Source: CBDAQV01 sp965199335 (GTDB lineage Bacteria > Pseudomonadota > Alphaproteobacteria > CALMVH01). From it: a stretch of DNA of 64,000 bases. The stretch covers positions 558,001-622,000 of the forward strand of contig CBDAQZ010000003.1 of the NCBI GenBank assembly GCA_965199335.1. The letters run 5' to 3'. A program made the position numbers and the translations under genes. Shown piece by piece: positions 50,501-61,765 of the stretch (the stretch's first letter is position 1; each line of letters opens with the position of its first letter). The notes beneath the pieces are model-generated. The model made no database searches and had not been told where the DNA came from. It saw only the letters and a list, made by a program, of their open reading frames with translations.

Positions 50501-52348
50501 TCAGGGTTCGCCGGTCAGTTCAATCTCGCCATCCGGACCGTCCTCGCCTGCGTCGTCGGGGATGAATCCGCCCGATTGCAGCTGGAAGAAGCCGGCATAG
50601 ATGCCGCCCGGCCTTGCGACCAGCCGGTCGTGCGTGCCTTCCTCCACGATCCGGCCCTTGTCGAACACCAGGATGCGGTCGGCGTCCAGGATGGTGGACA
50701 GGCGGTGCGCGATCATGATCGAGGTGCGGCCGTGGGTCAGCGCCCGCAGGGCGTCCTTGATCGCGTGCTCGCTGGCCGAATCCAGCGAGCTGGTGGCCTC
50801 GTCCAGGATCAGGATCGGGCGGTCGGCCAGGATGGCGCGGGCGATGGCGATGCGCTGGCGCTCGCCGCCCGACAGCTTGATCCCGCGCTCGCCGACCAGC
50901 GTTTCGTAGCGCTGCGGCAGGCCCATGATGAAATCCTCGATATGCGCCTGGCGCGCGGCGTCGCGGATCGCCTCCATGCCGGCGCCCGGATTGCCGTAGG
51001 CGATGTTCTCGGCCAGGGAGCGGTGGAACAGGATCGGGTCCTGCGGCACCAGCGCGATCGCGCTGCGCAGCGACATGCGCGACCCCTTGGCGATGTCCTG
51101 CCCGTCGACCGCGATGACGCCGCCCTGGATCGGGTACAGGCACTGAACCAGCCGGGCGAAGCTGGTCTTGCCGCTGCCCGAATGCCCGACCAGCGCCACG
51201 CGCTCCCCCGCCCGGATGGTGAGGGAGAAATCGTGGAAGACCGGCACGGTCTTGCCCGGATAGGTGAAGCTGACGCGGTCGAATACGATCTCGCCCCGCG
51301 CGATGGCCAGCGTCGGCAACTCGAGCGGCGCCTCCGGCACCTCGCGGGTCAGGGCGATGACGCCGTGCAGGTCGTAGGACGATGTCAGCAGGCTCTTGAT
51401 GTTGTCGCCCAGATCCTTGATGTACGACTGCACGATCGTATAGGCGAAGGCCAGGTAGGCCATGTTCTCCTCGCTGGCCTGGCCGTGGAAATAATACCAC
51501 GTGCCGCCGCCCAGCAGCAGCGCCAGCATGCCGGCCAGCATCATGCGCTGCACCAGCGACGCCCAGCCCGACAGCAGGAAGGCGCGTGTGTTGACGATGC
51601 GCAGCGCCGTCGTGGTGACCAGGAACCGGTCGATCTCGCCGGGCTCCTGCGCATAGGATTTGGTGGTCGCCATGCCGCCCAGGCTGTCGGCCAGGTGCGC
51701 GCCGAAAACATCCTGCGCCGCCGCGTAGTCGCCCTGCGCCGGCCCCGACACCCGGAACACCATGAAGGCGCTGATCGAAAGCAGGATGCCGACATATAGC
51801 ACCATCAGCCCCGCCAGCAGCGGGAAGCGCAGCGCCAGGAACGCCGTGCTGCCGGTCAGCACCATCAGCGAGGGGAAGATCCTGATGATGATCTGGTCCT
51901 CGAACACCTCGGTGCTGCGGCGGGCGCGGTTTATCTTGGCGATGATGCTGCCGGTGAAGGTGTTGACGAAGAACCGTTCCGGCAGCCGGTAGATATGGGC
52001 GAAGACATCGTCGACCACCGCCTTGAAGACATGCGTCTCGAACACGTTGTAGATGAAGAAGGTGCAGGAGAAGAACAGCGTCTGCGCCGCGTACACGCCC
52101 AGGAAGACGAACAGGCAGCGATAGATCGCGTCCTGCCCCTCATGCTGCCGGATCGCGCCGAGGAAGGACGACAGCGCGGTCGGCAGGAACGTCTCCAGCA
52201 GCGCCGACGCTGTCATCAGCAGCAGCACGCCGGTCAGCCGCCGCGGCTGCCGCTTCCAGTAGCCGGCGGCAAAGCGCAGCACGTCGAGAAAGGTCGGAGT
52301 TCCCGCCGGCACGTTCTTCGCGCCGGCAAGCCAGGGTCGTGAATTCAT
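50501..52348 (-). CDS. ABC exporter, fused permease and ATPase
   Basis: 615 residues. Six helices in the first half (LTGVLLLMTASALLETFLPTA, CLFVFLGVYAAQTLFFSCTF, PSLMVLTGSTAFLALRFPLL and others), then the ATPase: VALVGHSGSGKTSFARLV (Walker A), ALVPQDPILFHRSLAENIAY (Q loop), KLSGGERQRIAIARAI (signature), PILILDEATSSLDS (Walker B) and MIAHRLSTI (H loop). Half-transporter, works as a dimer; the family includes lipid A, drug and peptide exporters. Substrate unknown. An acidic tail (PDDAGEDGPDGEIELTGEP) is unusual. Confidence 0.95.
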   Translation of the reverse strand: MNSRPWLAGAKNVPAGTPTFLDVLRFAAGYWKRQPRRLTGVLLLMTASALLETFLPTALSSFLGAIRQHEGQDAIYRCLFVFLGVYAAQTLFFSCTFFIYNVFETHVFKAVVDDVFAHIYRLPERFFVNTFTGSIIAKINRARRSTEVFEDQIIIRIFPSLMVLTGSTAFLALRFPLLAGLMVLYVGILLSISAFMVFRVSGPAQGDYAAAQDVFGAHLADSLGGMATTKSYAQEPGEIDRFLVTTTALRIVNTRAFLLSGWASLVQRMMLAGMLALLLGGGTWYYFHGQASEENMAYLAFAYTIVQSYIKDLGDNIKSLLTSSYDLHGVIALTREVPEAPLELPTLAIARGEIVFDRVSFTYPGKTVPVFHDFSLTIRAGERVALVGHSGSGKTSFARLVQCLYPIQGGVIAVDGQDIAKGSRMSLRSAIALVPQDPILFHRSLAENIAYGNPGAGMEAIRDAARQAHIEDFIMGLPQRYETLVGERGIKLSGGERQRIAIARAILADRPILILDEATSSLDSASEHAIKDALRALTHGRTSIMIAHRLSTILDADRILVFDKGRIVEEGTHDRLVARPGGIYAGFFQLQSGGFIPDDAGEDGPDGEIELTGEP

Positions 52349-52419
52349 GGGTTGCAGTCGGAACGAGTGCGGCCCACCCTTATGCCGGAAGTGCGGGCGC
52401 TATGCCAGATGAGTTTGCG

Positions 52420-53622
52420 TCAGGGCGTTGCAGCGGGAAGATGCTTTTCGCCTGCCATCAGGCCTGCCACTTTGGAAATGTAGCCTGCGTGAGAAAAATT
52501 CCCGTCGTAATTCTTCACGTATGTCTGGGACGTATTGGCTTCGGCAATCGGAATGATGGGGCTTTCCGGTGCAAAACGCCTGGCGACAAACACGACATGC
52601 GCTGCCTCCCGGTCCGCCAGATTGCGATCCGGGATCTTCTTCCAGAGCTCGAACCATAACGTCGCCAGCAATTCGGTCGTGTTATCGGATTTGCAGTCAT
52701 CGGTGGAGAGTACGTCGGCCAGCCAGCTTGTACTTTCCTCGGGCTTCTTCTCCCCCAGGACCGTCTCGATATTTTCTTTTATCAGGCTGTCGGCAGACTT
52801 GGCGACGATGGGATTTTTCGTCATCGCGATGGCATGATGCAAGGCATTCGTGCCCAGCCCTTCTGCAATTAAATCCTCTTCGGCTTTTACCCAGCCCGAA
52901 TGCAGTCCCGGGACGATGGATGGTTCGGCTACCGGATCGACATTTTTCAAAGCCGAACGATAGGAAAATTCGGCGATGGTGGTGGATGCCAAATATCCAG
53001 TATCATTTATGAACTGTCGTGACACCGCGCCCAGTACCGGGGAACCGCTACCGAGGCGCGCGAAATTGACAGCCTCATCGGCAGACAGGGTTTCACCGGG
53101 CTGTAACTTGCTTTTCCACGTCTCGTTCAAATCCTGCGTTGGTTTAGCCGATACAGGCTGAGCTTCGGTGGCTGCGAGTAATCCTCCCAGCGCCAACTTG
53201 GCAGACATTCGTTCGGCATTGGAAAAGATAAAATCCGCTGCCTCGCTTACAAGCGGCTGTGGCGATCTGCGCCACAGAAGGGAATTACTGCTTTTGCAAA
53301 TCTGAATGGCAGAGTTGAAAATCGTCTTGATCAGTTTTTCGTTTGATGTCGCCAGCGATCCATCCATCAACCTGTTGGCTTCCTGGCCCCACTGACCGGC
53401 ATATGCGGCCTGCATTTTTTCATCGGGACTGTTGCTTGCAAGGTTTTCCAGAAGCCTAAGCGTTCTGTCATCTAGGTCGGCTGACACGAACCTGGCAAGG
53501 GCAAGCGCCGGTCTGGACAATGCAAGAGTTTGCGAATGAGTTTCGGCATAATCGAGCGCACTTTCATGCGTAAAACCTAGAAGACCTTGCAGTGCTTTTT
53601 TAATTTCCACTTTAACACTCAT
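52420..53622 (-). CDS. Hypothetical protein, 400 residues
   Basis: Soluble and mostly helical, no signal peptide. Segments: ALDYAETHSQTLALSRPALA, FVSADLDDRTLRLLENLASN, KLIKTIFNSAIQICKSSNSL and HHAIAMTKNPIVAKSADSLI. Short alternating helices recall alpha-alpha repeat scaffolds, but no repeat unit can be aligned by eye. Lower GC than the flanking ccm and ABC genes. An 8-bp inverted repeat lies 19-38 bases before its ATG. Family not recognised. Confidence 0.6.
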   Translation of the reverse strand: MSVKVEIKKALQGLLGFTHESALDYAETHSQTLALSRPALALARFVSADLDDRTLRLLENLASNSPDEKMQAAYAGQWGQEANRLMDGSLATSNEKLIKTIFNSAIQICKSSNSLLWRRSPQPLVSEAADFIFSNAERMSAKLALGGLLAATEAQPVSAKPTQDLNETWKSKLQPGETLSADEAVNFARLGSGSPVLGAVSRQFINDTGYLASTTIAEFSYRSALKNVDPVAEPSIVPGLHSGWVKAEEDLIAEGLGTNALHHAIAMTKNPIVAKSADSLIKENIETVLGEKKPEESTSWLADVLSTDDCKSDNTTELLATLWFELWKKIPDRNLADREAAHVVFVARRFAPESPIIPIAEANTSQTYVKNYDGNFSHAGYISKVAGLMAGEKHLPAATP

Positions 53623-53640
53623 TAAAATTATATAAATATT

Positions 53641-53660
53641 CTACATGAGTTTTCATGTAG
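53641..53660. promoter_or_regulatory. Perfect inverted repeat between ccmB and the 400-residue gene
   Basis: CTACATGA-GTTT-TCATGTAG. For the minus strand it lies 15 bases after the ccmB stop and just upstream of the next gene, whose likely -10 (TATATAA-like, about 53630-53636) follows it. It could be an operator of that gene or a weak transcription stop for ccmAB; the following sequence is AT-rich but has no long T-run. Confidence 0.45.
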
Positions 53661-53674
53661 TGTCCAGTTGACTA

Positions 53675-54331
53675 TTATTCCTCCAGCGCCGCCGCCGCCG
53701 CGATCGGGGCCAGCGGCAGGGCGACCGCCAGCAGGGCGGCGATGAACAGCAGCGGGCCATAAAATGCGCCGCCAGCCAGCGCCTTGTCGATCGTACCGGC
53801 GCCGAAGATCAGCACCGGGATGCACAGCGGCAGCGCCAGCAACGCGACCAGAACCCCGCCGCGCCGTGCGCCGATCAGCAGCGCCGCGATGGCGCCGCCG
53901 ATCAGGCTGAGCACCGGCGTGCCGATCAGCAGCGACGCCATCGCCGCCAGCGTCGCGGCGGCGGGCATGTCCAGCAGCAGCGCGGCGACCGGCGACAGCA
54001 GCGCCAGCGGCAGGCCGGTGGTCAGCCAGTGCGCCGCCATCTTGGCCAGCGCCAGAAGCTCGGCGGGGATCGGGGCGGTCAGTATCTGGTCCAGGCTGCC
54101 ATCCTCGGCATCGGCGGCGAACAGGCGGTCGAGCGACAGCAGCGCCGACAGTAGCGCCGCGACCCAGATCGCACCTGGCGCGACCGGCTGCAGCTTCGCC
54201 GGATCGGGCCCGATGCCGAAGGCCAGCAGCACGATCACCAGCAGGAAGAACACCAGCGTCGCCGGCACCTGCCATCCCTGGCGCAGGGCCAGGCGCAGCT
54301 CGCGGGCGAGGAGGATACGGAACAACCTCAT
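53675..54331 (-). CDS. ccmB: Heme exporter permease CcmB
   Basis: 218 residues from ATG 54331, overlapping ccmA by four bases (ATGA). Six helices: ATLVFFLLVIVLLAFGI, VAALLSALLSLDRLF, LTTGLPLALLSPVAALLL, ATLAAMASLLIGTPVLSLIG, VLVALLALPLCIPVLIFGAG and LLFIAALLAVALPLAPIAAA. F-x-x-D...DGSLDQIL and ALPLCIPVLIFG are CcmB hallmarks. With CcmA it forms the ABC part of the system I cytochrome c maturation machinery, releasing holo-CcmE. Other ccm genes are not in the window. Confidence 0.94.
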   Translation of the reverse strand: MRLFRILLARELRLALRQGWQVPATLVFFLLVIVLLAFGIGPDPAKLQPVAPGAIWVAALLSALLSLDRLFAADAEDGSLDQILTAPIPAELLALAKMAAHWLTTGLPLALLSPVAALLLDMPAAATLAAMASLLIGTPVLSLIGGAIAALLIGARRGGVLVALLALPLCIPVLIFGAGTIDKALAGGAFYGPLLFIAALLAVALPLAPIAAAAALEE

Positions 54332-55017
54332 GCCGCGCCCAGGGTCAGCGTGCGGGCGGCCAGATTGGGCAGGGCATCGTGCGTCGCCGCGACGACCATG
54401 CCGCCGCAAGCGACATGCGCCGCCAGCACCGCCTGAACCTGCGCGAAGGCGGCCTCGTCCAGCGCCGTCGTCGGTTCGTCCAGCAGCCACAGCCGCGCCC
54501 CGGACGCCAGTACGCCGGCCAGGGCGACGCGGCGTTTCTGGCCGGCGGACAGGTAGCGTATCGGCGTGTCAATATGGCTCTGCATGCCGACCAGTCCCAA
54601 TCCCAGATCGTCATTCCGGCCGGACGGCGTAACTCCATATACACTCGACGCTGGCTCAGGGTTATGGATTCCGGCATTGGACACCGGAATGACGGAGAAA
54701 CGGAAGCTTAGCGCCTCGCGCGGCGTCTCCGCAGCCTTCAAACCGTCCAAATGGCCCAGATAGGCAAGCTGGCGACGATAGGCGTGCAGGTCGTCGCCGA
54801 TCGCACTGCCGTCGAGCGCGACCGTGCCCGAAAGCGGCGTCAGCAGCCCCGCCAGTATCCGAAGCAGGCTGGACTTGCCCGAACCGTTGGCGCCGCGGAT
54901 CAGCAGGGCCTCGCCCGGCGCGACGGCGAAGGACAGTGTCCGGAACAGCACAGACTCGCCGCGAATGCAGGCAAGTCCCTCTATTTTCAAGCCGCTCGCG
55001 GTTGTCGCACCAGTCAT
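54328..55017 (-). CDS. ccmA: Heme exporter ATPase CcmA with in-frame repeat insertion
   Basis: 229 residues. Walker A GANGSGKSS (42-50); YLGHLDGLKAAETPREALSF is the CcmA-specific stretch before the helical domain; YLSAGQKRRVALAGVLAS signature, LWLLDEPTTALD Walker B and VAATHDAL H loop. Between residues about 107 and 138 there is a segment (SVIPVSNAGIHNPEP, then ASSVYGVTPSGRNDD) that other CcmA proteins lack; it is the translation of a palindromic repeat. The frame remains open, so the protein is probably functional with a loop in its helical domain. Divergent from acnA by 51 bases. Confidence 0.94.
   Translation of the reverse strand: MTGATTASGLKIEGLACIRGESVLFRTLSFAVAPGEALLIRGANGSGKSSLLRILAGLLTPLSGTVALDGSAIGDDLHAYRRQLAYLGHLDGLKAAETPREALSFRFSVIPVSNAGIHNPEPASSVYGVTPSGRNDDLGLGLVGMQSHIDTPIRYLSAGQKRRVALAGVLASGARLWLLDEPTTALDEAAFAQVQAVLAAHVACGGMVVAATHDALPNLAARTLTLGAA
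54609..54694. repeat. Palindromic repeat element inserted in ccmA
   Basis: Perfect 11-bp ends, CGTCATTCCGG at 54609-54619 and CCGGAATGACG at 54684-54694, enclosing 64 bases. The ends and the encoded peptide (VIPVSNAGI...GRNDD) are of the kind found in short interspersed palindromic elements of proteobacterial genomes, whose copies carry GTCATTCCGG-type termini. The insertion keeps the ccmA frame. No second copy was noticed in this window. Confidence 0.8.
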
Positions 55018-55068
55018 TAAGGATTAGAGTCTTTATATGGAATCAGAGTTGCAGAACGAGGCTATCCC

Positions 55069-57744
<2,676 letters not shown>

Positions 57745-57809
57745 AGTAACATAGCCTAATAATTAATATTATTGTATTGCATGGCCATAAATTATTTGCT
57801 ACTTAGCCA

Positions 57810-57831
57810 TTCGTTAATTTAACTTAACGAA
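57810..57831 (+). promoter_or_regulatory. Perfect inverted repeat at the ribosome site of the secreted protein gene
   Basis: TTCGTTAA-TTTAAC-TTAACGAA, immediately followed by GGAAGAAGG and the ATG at 57843. It contains three TTAA words five bases apart. The hairpin would lie next to the ribosome site in mRNA, or the DNA could bind a dimeric regulator. CtrA sites have TTAA spaced by seven bases, which this does not match. Confidence 0.45.
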
Positions 57832-57842
57832 GGAAGAAGGAC

Positions 57843-58727
57843 ATGTTTGATACATATAAGCAGCAGATTGTAGCCACATCGGCGCTTTTTGCCGCTCTTT
57901 TCACTGCTACGGCCGGCGGTGCACAGGAAAAGAAGCCGGAACTCATTAAGGCACAAGCTACCACCGGCAACTACACCCCCGCCGATGCCCATCTGTACAC
58001 TAACTATCAAACCGACCCGGCCGATAAGAGCGTTTCCTGGGTGGTGGCAGGTTACCTGCCGCAATCTTCCGGCGCTTACGGCTCCGGCACGCTTCCAACG
58101 TTCGGCAAGGTTGGTTCAATGATCGAAACCAGCCCGGTCATCTCAGGAACCGCGGCACCGAATGATACCGTAACACGCGACATTGGCGTTCTGGATATCG
58201 CATCGGGCGTAAACAAGAATGGTGTAGTTCTAAGCGTCTTCCAGGAAAGGGAAGTCATTTCGCCCGAATTCGCGACCGTTAGCTTTTCTCCGTTAGCCAC
58301 CGTGTCTCTGCCGGCTCTCAAGGGCGGCGCAGAAGCTACGGCATTGGTCGCTGCCACCCCCACTGTCGCCTTCATCAGTACTACTGAAAGCGAAACCGTC
58401 TATCTGCTGAATAAGTCCAACCTCGCAATAACAGCACTGCCGGCTGTTATTTCGGGGGAAACTGTAAGCGCCATTACCACCGATCCGTATGGTTTCGTCA
58501 CGGTGAATTATGGCAGTGGCACAACGACCGGCTTTGCCGTTTACGATACCAACGGCAAGTTACAGGAAGATGGCGGCGGCGCCACCTTTATGCTCAATAC
58601 CCAAACCGGTACCTCACCGGCACAGGTATACGGCACTGCAAGCCCTGCCTTGAAGCAACATCCTGTAACTTTGCAAAACACCTTGCATCGTCCGATTGTG
58701 GAAGCATCGGCTGAACCCGTGCAATAA
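57843..58727 (+). CDS. Secreted hypothetical protein, beta-rich
   Basis: 294 residues with a signal peptide (VATSALFAALFTATAGGAQ). GGAAGAAGG precedes the ATG. The mature part is rich in Thr, Ser, Ala, Gly and Val with strand-like stretches (SFSPLATVSLPALKGGAEAT, TPTVAFISTTESETVYLLN, TTDPYGFVTVNYGSGTTTGF) and no cysteine, typical of surface or periplasmic beta proteins. No family recognised. It is a single gene with an AT-rich promoter region before it and a strong terminator after it, so it may be well expressed. Confidence 0.7.
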   Translation: MFDTYKQQIVATSALFAALFTATAGGAQEKKPELIKAQATTGNYTPADAHLYTNYQTDPADKSVSWVVAGYLPQSSGAYGSGTLPTFGKVGSMIETSPVISGTAAPNDTVTRDIGVLDIASGVNKNGVVLSVFQEREVISPEFATVSFSPLATVSLPALKGGAEATALVAATPTVAFISTTESETVYLLNKSNLAITALPAVISGETVSAITTDPYGFVTVNYGSGTTTGFAVYDTNGKLQEDGGGATFMLNTQTGTSPAQVYGTASPALKQHPVTLQNTLHRPIVEASAEPVQ

Positions 58728-58754
58728 TCGGCTCTATCCGTAGTGACTGGAAAT

Positions 58755-58780
58755 CGGCTGAGCGATCTCAGCCGGTTTTT
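58755..58780 (+). terminator. Rho-independent terminator of the secreted protein gene
   Basis: CGGCTGAG (58755-58762), loop CGAT, CTCAGCCG (58767-58774), then G and TTTTT (58776-58780). Perfect 8-bp GC-rich stem plus T-run, 27 bases after the stop codon at 58727. Confidence 0.9.
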
Positions 58781-58873
58781 CCTGCCGGAATCAAGTAGCA
58801 TACTCTGCGTCACCTGATGATGGCCTGACGAAATAAGTTCACAAAAAGTCTGTTTTGGATTAATCTTCTTTAA

Positions 58874-59860
58874 ATGAACGGGGACAAGGGCGAGGACGCC
58901 CCAAATATATCGCAGATTTTCGATAGTCTGCCACGGCGCGATCCCGCAGAACGCCTTTTGTTCGGCTTCGAACGGACCCTTACAAATCGCAGGCCGCTGC
59001 GCTTTCCGGCCGGCGAAAGGGCCGAAGTCCTCAACGAGCGTGGAATGGCTGCGTTTCACGAGATTACATTCTCCGCTGGCGCGGCGAACCTGATTGCCGA
59101 GCAGGGCAGCGACAAGACCAAGGCGCTTGCGAAGCTTCTCAATCAGACCTCGGCGGCTGTTTTTCATGAAATTAGCCGCATGCCCCGGAAAATGGAACTG
59201 GTCGTCGATGCCGTGCGCCGCGCCGACCCGGATGTCGCCCGCGCCGAAGCCGCCGAATACGAGCGTTACCGCGCCAACTACCTTGGCCATCTGGGAACGC
59301 TGGCCAAGAAGCATCCGGATTCATTCGGCGAGCACTTTGCCTCTGCGGTCATCCGCAAGCGCGACGACCTGCCCAGCGCCCTGACCTACCGCCCCGATAT
59401 ACGCGATGTGATCACCATGACCCGCGAAGGCATGACCTGCCTGCGCGAAGGGCGCTCCCCTCCGGGACTTGGCATAGATCACCGAAAGCAGCTGGGGCTG
59501 GAATACAAGGATGCGCCGGGCAGCTCCAATATGGTCGGAAACCTGTTCCTGACACCGGAATGGATCAACAAATATTCCCAGCGCGTACACGACATGCAAT
59601 ATCCGGTTGTCTTTCCCAGGAACGGCGACCCGCAGGCTTTCCAGCTGATGTTGATGGTCCAGACCAAAAACGGTCCGGAACAGGGCCATTTCATTTACGG
59701 CGCAAGTCAGGCCGTCAAGATCGAGCCCAACGCCCTCGACGCGCTTCTCGATACCCATATCGGCGCGCTGCCCGAAAACACGAAGGCCCGGCACGCCTAC
59801 GCTGCCGCGCCCGCCCCGCTTCCCGAAGCGAGGCGTTATTCCAGTATTTTTCGAACCTAG
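58874..59860 (+). CDS. Hypothetical protein paired with a SUKH-like protein
   Basis: 328 residues, soluble, no signal. N-terminal part: RDPAERLLFGFERTLTNRRP and MAAFHEITFSAGAANLIAEQ; a helical centre (ALAKLLNQTSAAVFHEISRM, VDAVRRADPDVARAEAAEYE), then NLFLTPEWINKYSQRVHDMQ and QLMLMVQTKNGPEQGHFIYG. I recognise no toxin or enzyme fold. The next gene, 12 bases on, resembles SUKH immunity proteins, so this could be a toxin or an effector-related protein, but nothing in its own sequence proves that. Confidence 0.6.
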   Translation: MNGDKGEDAPNISQIFDSLPRRDPAERLLFGFERTLTNRRPLRFPAGERAEVLNERGMAAFHEITFSAGAANLIAEQGSDKTKALAKLLNQTSAAVFHEISRMPRKMELVVDAVRRADPDVARAEAAEYERYRANYLGHLGTLAKKHPDSFGEHFASAVIRKRDDLPSALTYRPDIRDVITMTREGMTCLREGRSPPGLGIDHRKQLGLEYKDAPGSSNMVGNLFLTPEWINKYSQRVHDMQYPVVFPRNGDPQAFQLMLMVQTKNGPEQGHFIYGASQAVKIEPNALDALLDTHIGALPENTKARHAYAAAPAPLPEARRYSSIFRT

Positions 59861-59872
59861 GCGATAGACATC

Positions 59873-60349
59873 ATGACTTTTTCGAAATCTTTTGGCGAAA
59901 GCCTGGGCATCGACATGGCTGCACAGCCACGCGGCCTGTCGGATACCGAGCTTGCCGGCGCCGATCGCGCACTGCAGGCCGAAGGGTTGCGGCTTCCCAC
60001 CGAAGTTCTCGGCCTTCTGAAGACAGCGAACGGGCTGGAGCACAACGGCGTGCATTTCTTCGGATTGGGCAGCGGCAATCCCGATCTCGATCTACTGGAA
60101 GTGAACCGGGAGCGGCGCGAGCTCTTTCCCGACGAGATGGCCGATCGTGTCCTGATCGGTAAAAGCGAACTTTATTATTTCGCGCATACGAGCACGCCGA
60201 CGCCGCATTATGAAAGACTGTTGCGCCCTTTCCTCGACGAGGACCAGACATACAATACTCTGTCATCGCTGCTGAAATCCGAATTCAGTCTCAGGGGCCG
60301 CCTTGGCCTAGTCGTGCAGCCACCGTCCGAGGCAAGACTAGTCAACTGA
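59873..60349 (+). CDS. SUKH (SMI1/KNR4, YrhA-like) domain protein
   Basis: 158 residues. LSDTELAGADRALQAEGLRLPTEVLGLLKTANGLE-type N-terminus (helix, LP, helix, NG), HFFGL, then FPDEMADRVLIGKSELYYF and, at the end, YNTLSSLLKSEF, the order LP-x-NG-x-G / IG-x-y-F / SF-x-LL of the SUKH superfamily. Members are often immunity proteins of polymorphic toxins. It converges with the aminopeptidase gene. The family call is by pattern only. Confidence 0.55.
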   Translation: MTFSKSFGESLGIDMAAQPRGLSDTELAGADRALQAEGLRLPTEVLGLLKTANGLEHNGVHFFGLGSGNPDLDLLEVNRERRELFPDEMADRVLIGKSELYYFAHTSTPTPHYERLLRPFLDEDQTYNTLSSLLKSEFSLRGRLGLVVQPPSEARLVN

Positions 60350-60358
60350 TCGGGGCGG

Positions 60359-61732
60359 TTATCCCGCCAGATTCCGTATCACCTTGAAGCATGCATGCAG
60401 CGCATAGGCCTCGCCGCCCTCGGGCCGGCCGGGGCGCGACTTGGCGTTCCAGCCGTAGACGTCGAAATGCGCCCATCTGATGCCGTCCTTGACGAACCGC
60501 TCCAGGAACAGGCCGGCATAGATCGCGCCCGCGAAAGCGCCGGGTACGATGTTGGACAGGTCGGCCACCTTGCCTTCCAGATCGGCGGCGTAGGGTTGGT
60601 ACAGCGGCAGCCGCCACAGCGGATCGTGCTCGCTCTTCGACGCCTCGGCCAGTGCATCGGCAATCTTGTCGTCGTTGCACAGGAACGCCGGGATTTCGGT
60701 TCCCAGCGCCACGCGCGCCGCACCGGTCAGCGTGGCGAAATCGAACAGCAACGCCGGATCTTCGCTGCAGGCGTCGGCGAGGCCATCGGCGAGGATCAGG
60801 CGTCCCTCGGCATCGGTGTTGCCGACCTCGACCGTCAGCCCGGCCCGCGTTTTGATCACGTCGAGCGGGCGCATCGCGCGGCCGGAGATCGAATTCTCGA
60901 CCGCCGGGATCAGCACCCGCAGCCTGACCTTGACGCCCAGCGCCATGATCATATGCGCAAGACCCAGCACATGCGCCGCGCCGCCCATGTCCTTCTTCAT
61001 CGTCAGCATGTTGTCGGCGGGCTTGATGTCCAGGCCGCCGGTATCGAAAGCAACGCCCTTGCCAACAAGCGTTACCTTCGGATGCGCGGGGTCGCCCCAG
61101 ATAAAATCGATCATGCGCGGGGCGCGCGGGCTGCCGACGCCGACGGCGTGAACGGTCGGGTATTCGCGCTCCAGCGCCTCGCCCTGCGTCACCGTCACCT
61201 CGACGCCGAATTTGCCCGCCACTGTCCGTGCCGCCGCCTCGATCTCGGCCGGCCCCATATCGTTTGCCGGTGTGCTGATCAAATCGCGGATCAGGAAGAC
61301 GGCTTCGATCGCGGCGGTGACGTGATCCCTGTCGGCCCCCTCGGGCCAGACCAGCTTCGCCTGAGGCGCTTCCAGTTTCTTGTAGCGGTCGAAACGGTAA
61401 TGACCCAACGCCCAGGAGAGCGCGGCATGATCCGCGCTGTCCTCGGGCACGCCTTCCAGACGGTAGGTTCCCGCAGGCAGCTGGCCGGGAAGTGCCGCCC
61501 AGCCCCAGCGTCCGGGGGATTTGGCTACGGTCATCAACACCGCTGCCAGCGCCCCGTCCGGACCGGGCAGTAGCGCTATCCTGCCCGGCTTGGGCGCATA
61601 GCCGATGGATTCCAGCCATGGTCTGTGGGCTGAGCCTGCCGCCGACAGCCAGGGCCGATACGATTCAACGGACAGATGGAAAACGGGAACGCTGTCGGCG
61701 CCAGGCTCGACAAGGGGCGGGAAATCGGTCAT
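60359..61732 (-). CDS. M17 leucyl aminopeptidase family protein
   Basis: 457 residues. N-terminal macro-like domain, then STPANDMGPAEIEAAARTVA, VGVGSPRAPRMIDFIWG, VTLVGKGVAFDTGGLDIKPA (metal Lys and Asp), MLTMKKDMGGAAHVLGLAHM and the signature NTDAEGRLILADGLADA with the metal Asp and Glu; LFDFATLTGAARVALG and DLSNIVPGAFAGAIYAGLFL follow. Two-zinc cytosolic aminopeptidase, hexameric in relatives; it fits the alphaproteobacterial PepB-like group shorter than E. coli PepA. Confidence 0.94.
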   Translation of the reverse strand: MTDFPPLVEPGADSVPVFHLSVESYRPWLSAAGSAHRPWLESIGYAPKPGRIALLPGPDGALAAVLMTVAKSPGRWGWAALPGQLPAGTYRLEGVPEDSADHAALSWALGHYRFDRYKKLEAPQAKLVWPEGADRDHVTAAIEAVFLIRDLISTPANDMGPAEIEAAARTVAGKFGVEVTVTQGEALEREYPTVHAVGVGSPRAPRMIDFIWGDPAHPKVTLVGKGVAFDTGGLDIKPADNMLTMKKDMGGAAHVLGLAHMIMALGVKVRLRVLIPAVENSISGRAMRPLDVIKTRAGLTVEVGNTDAEGRLILADGLADACSEDPALLFDFATLTGAARVALGTEIPAFLCNDDKIADALAEASKSEHDPLWRLPLYQPYAADLEGKVADLSNIVPGAFAGAIYAGLFLERFVKDGIRWAHFDVYGWNAKSRPGRPEGGEAYALHACFKVIRNLAG

Positions 61733-61765
61733 CCCTCTGTAATAGCACCGGCTGTGGAGTTGATC

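Noticed and set aside
57810..57831. TTAA words as a CtrA site
   Set aside because: The CtrA site needs TTAA-N7-TTAA; the spacings here are one and six bases. The same N6 pattern occurs near 31936.
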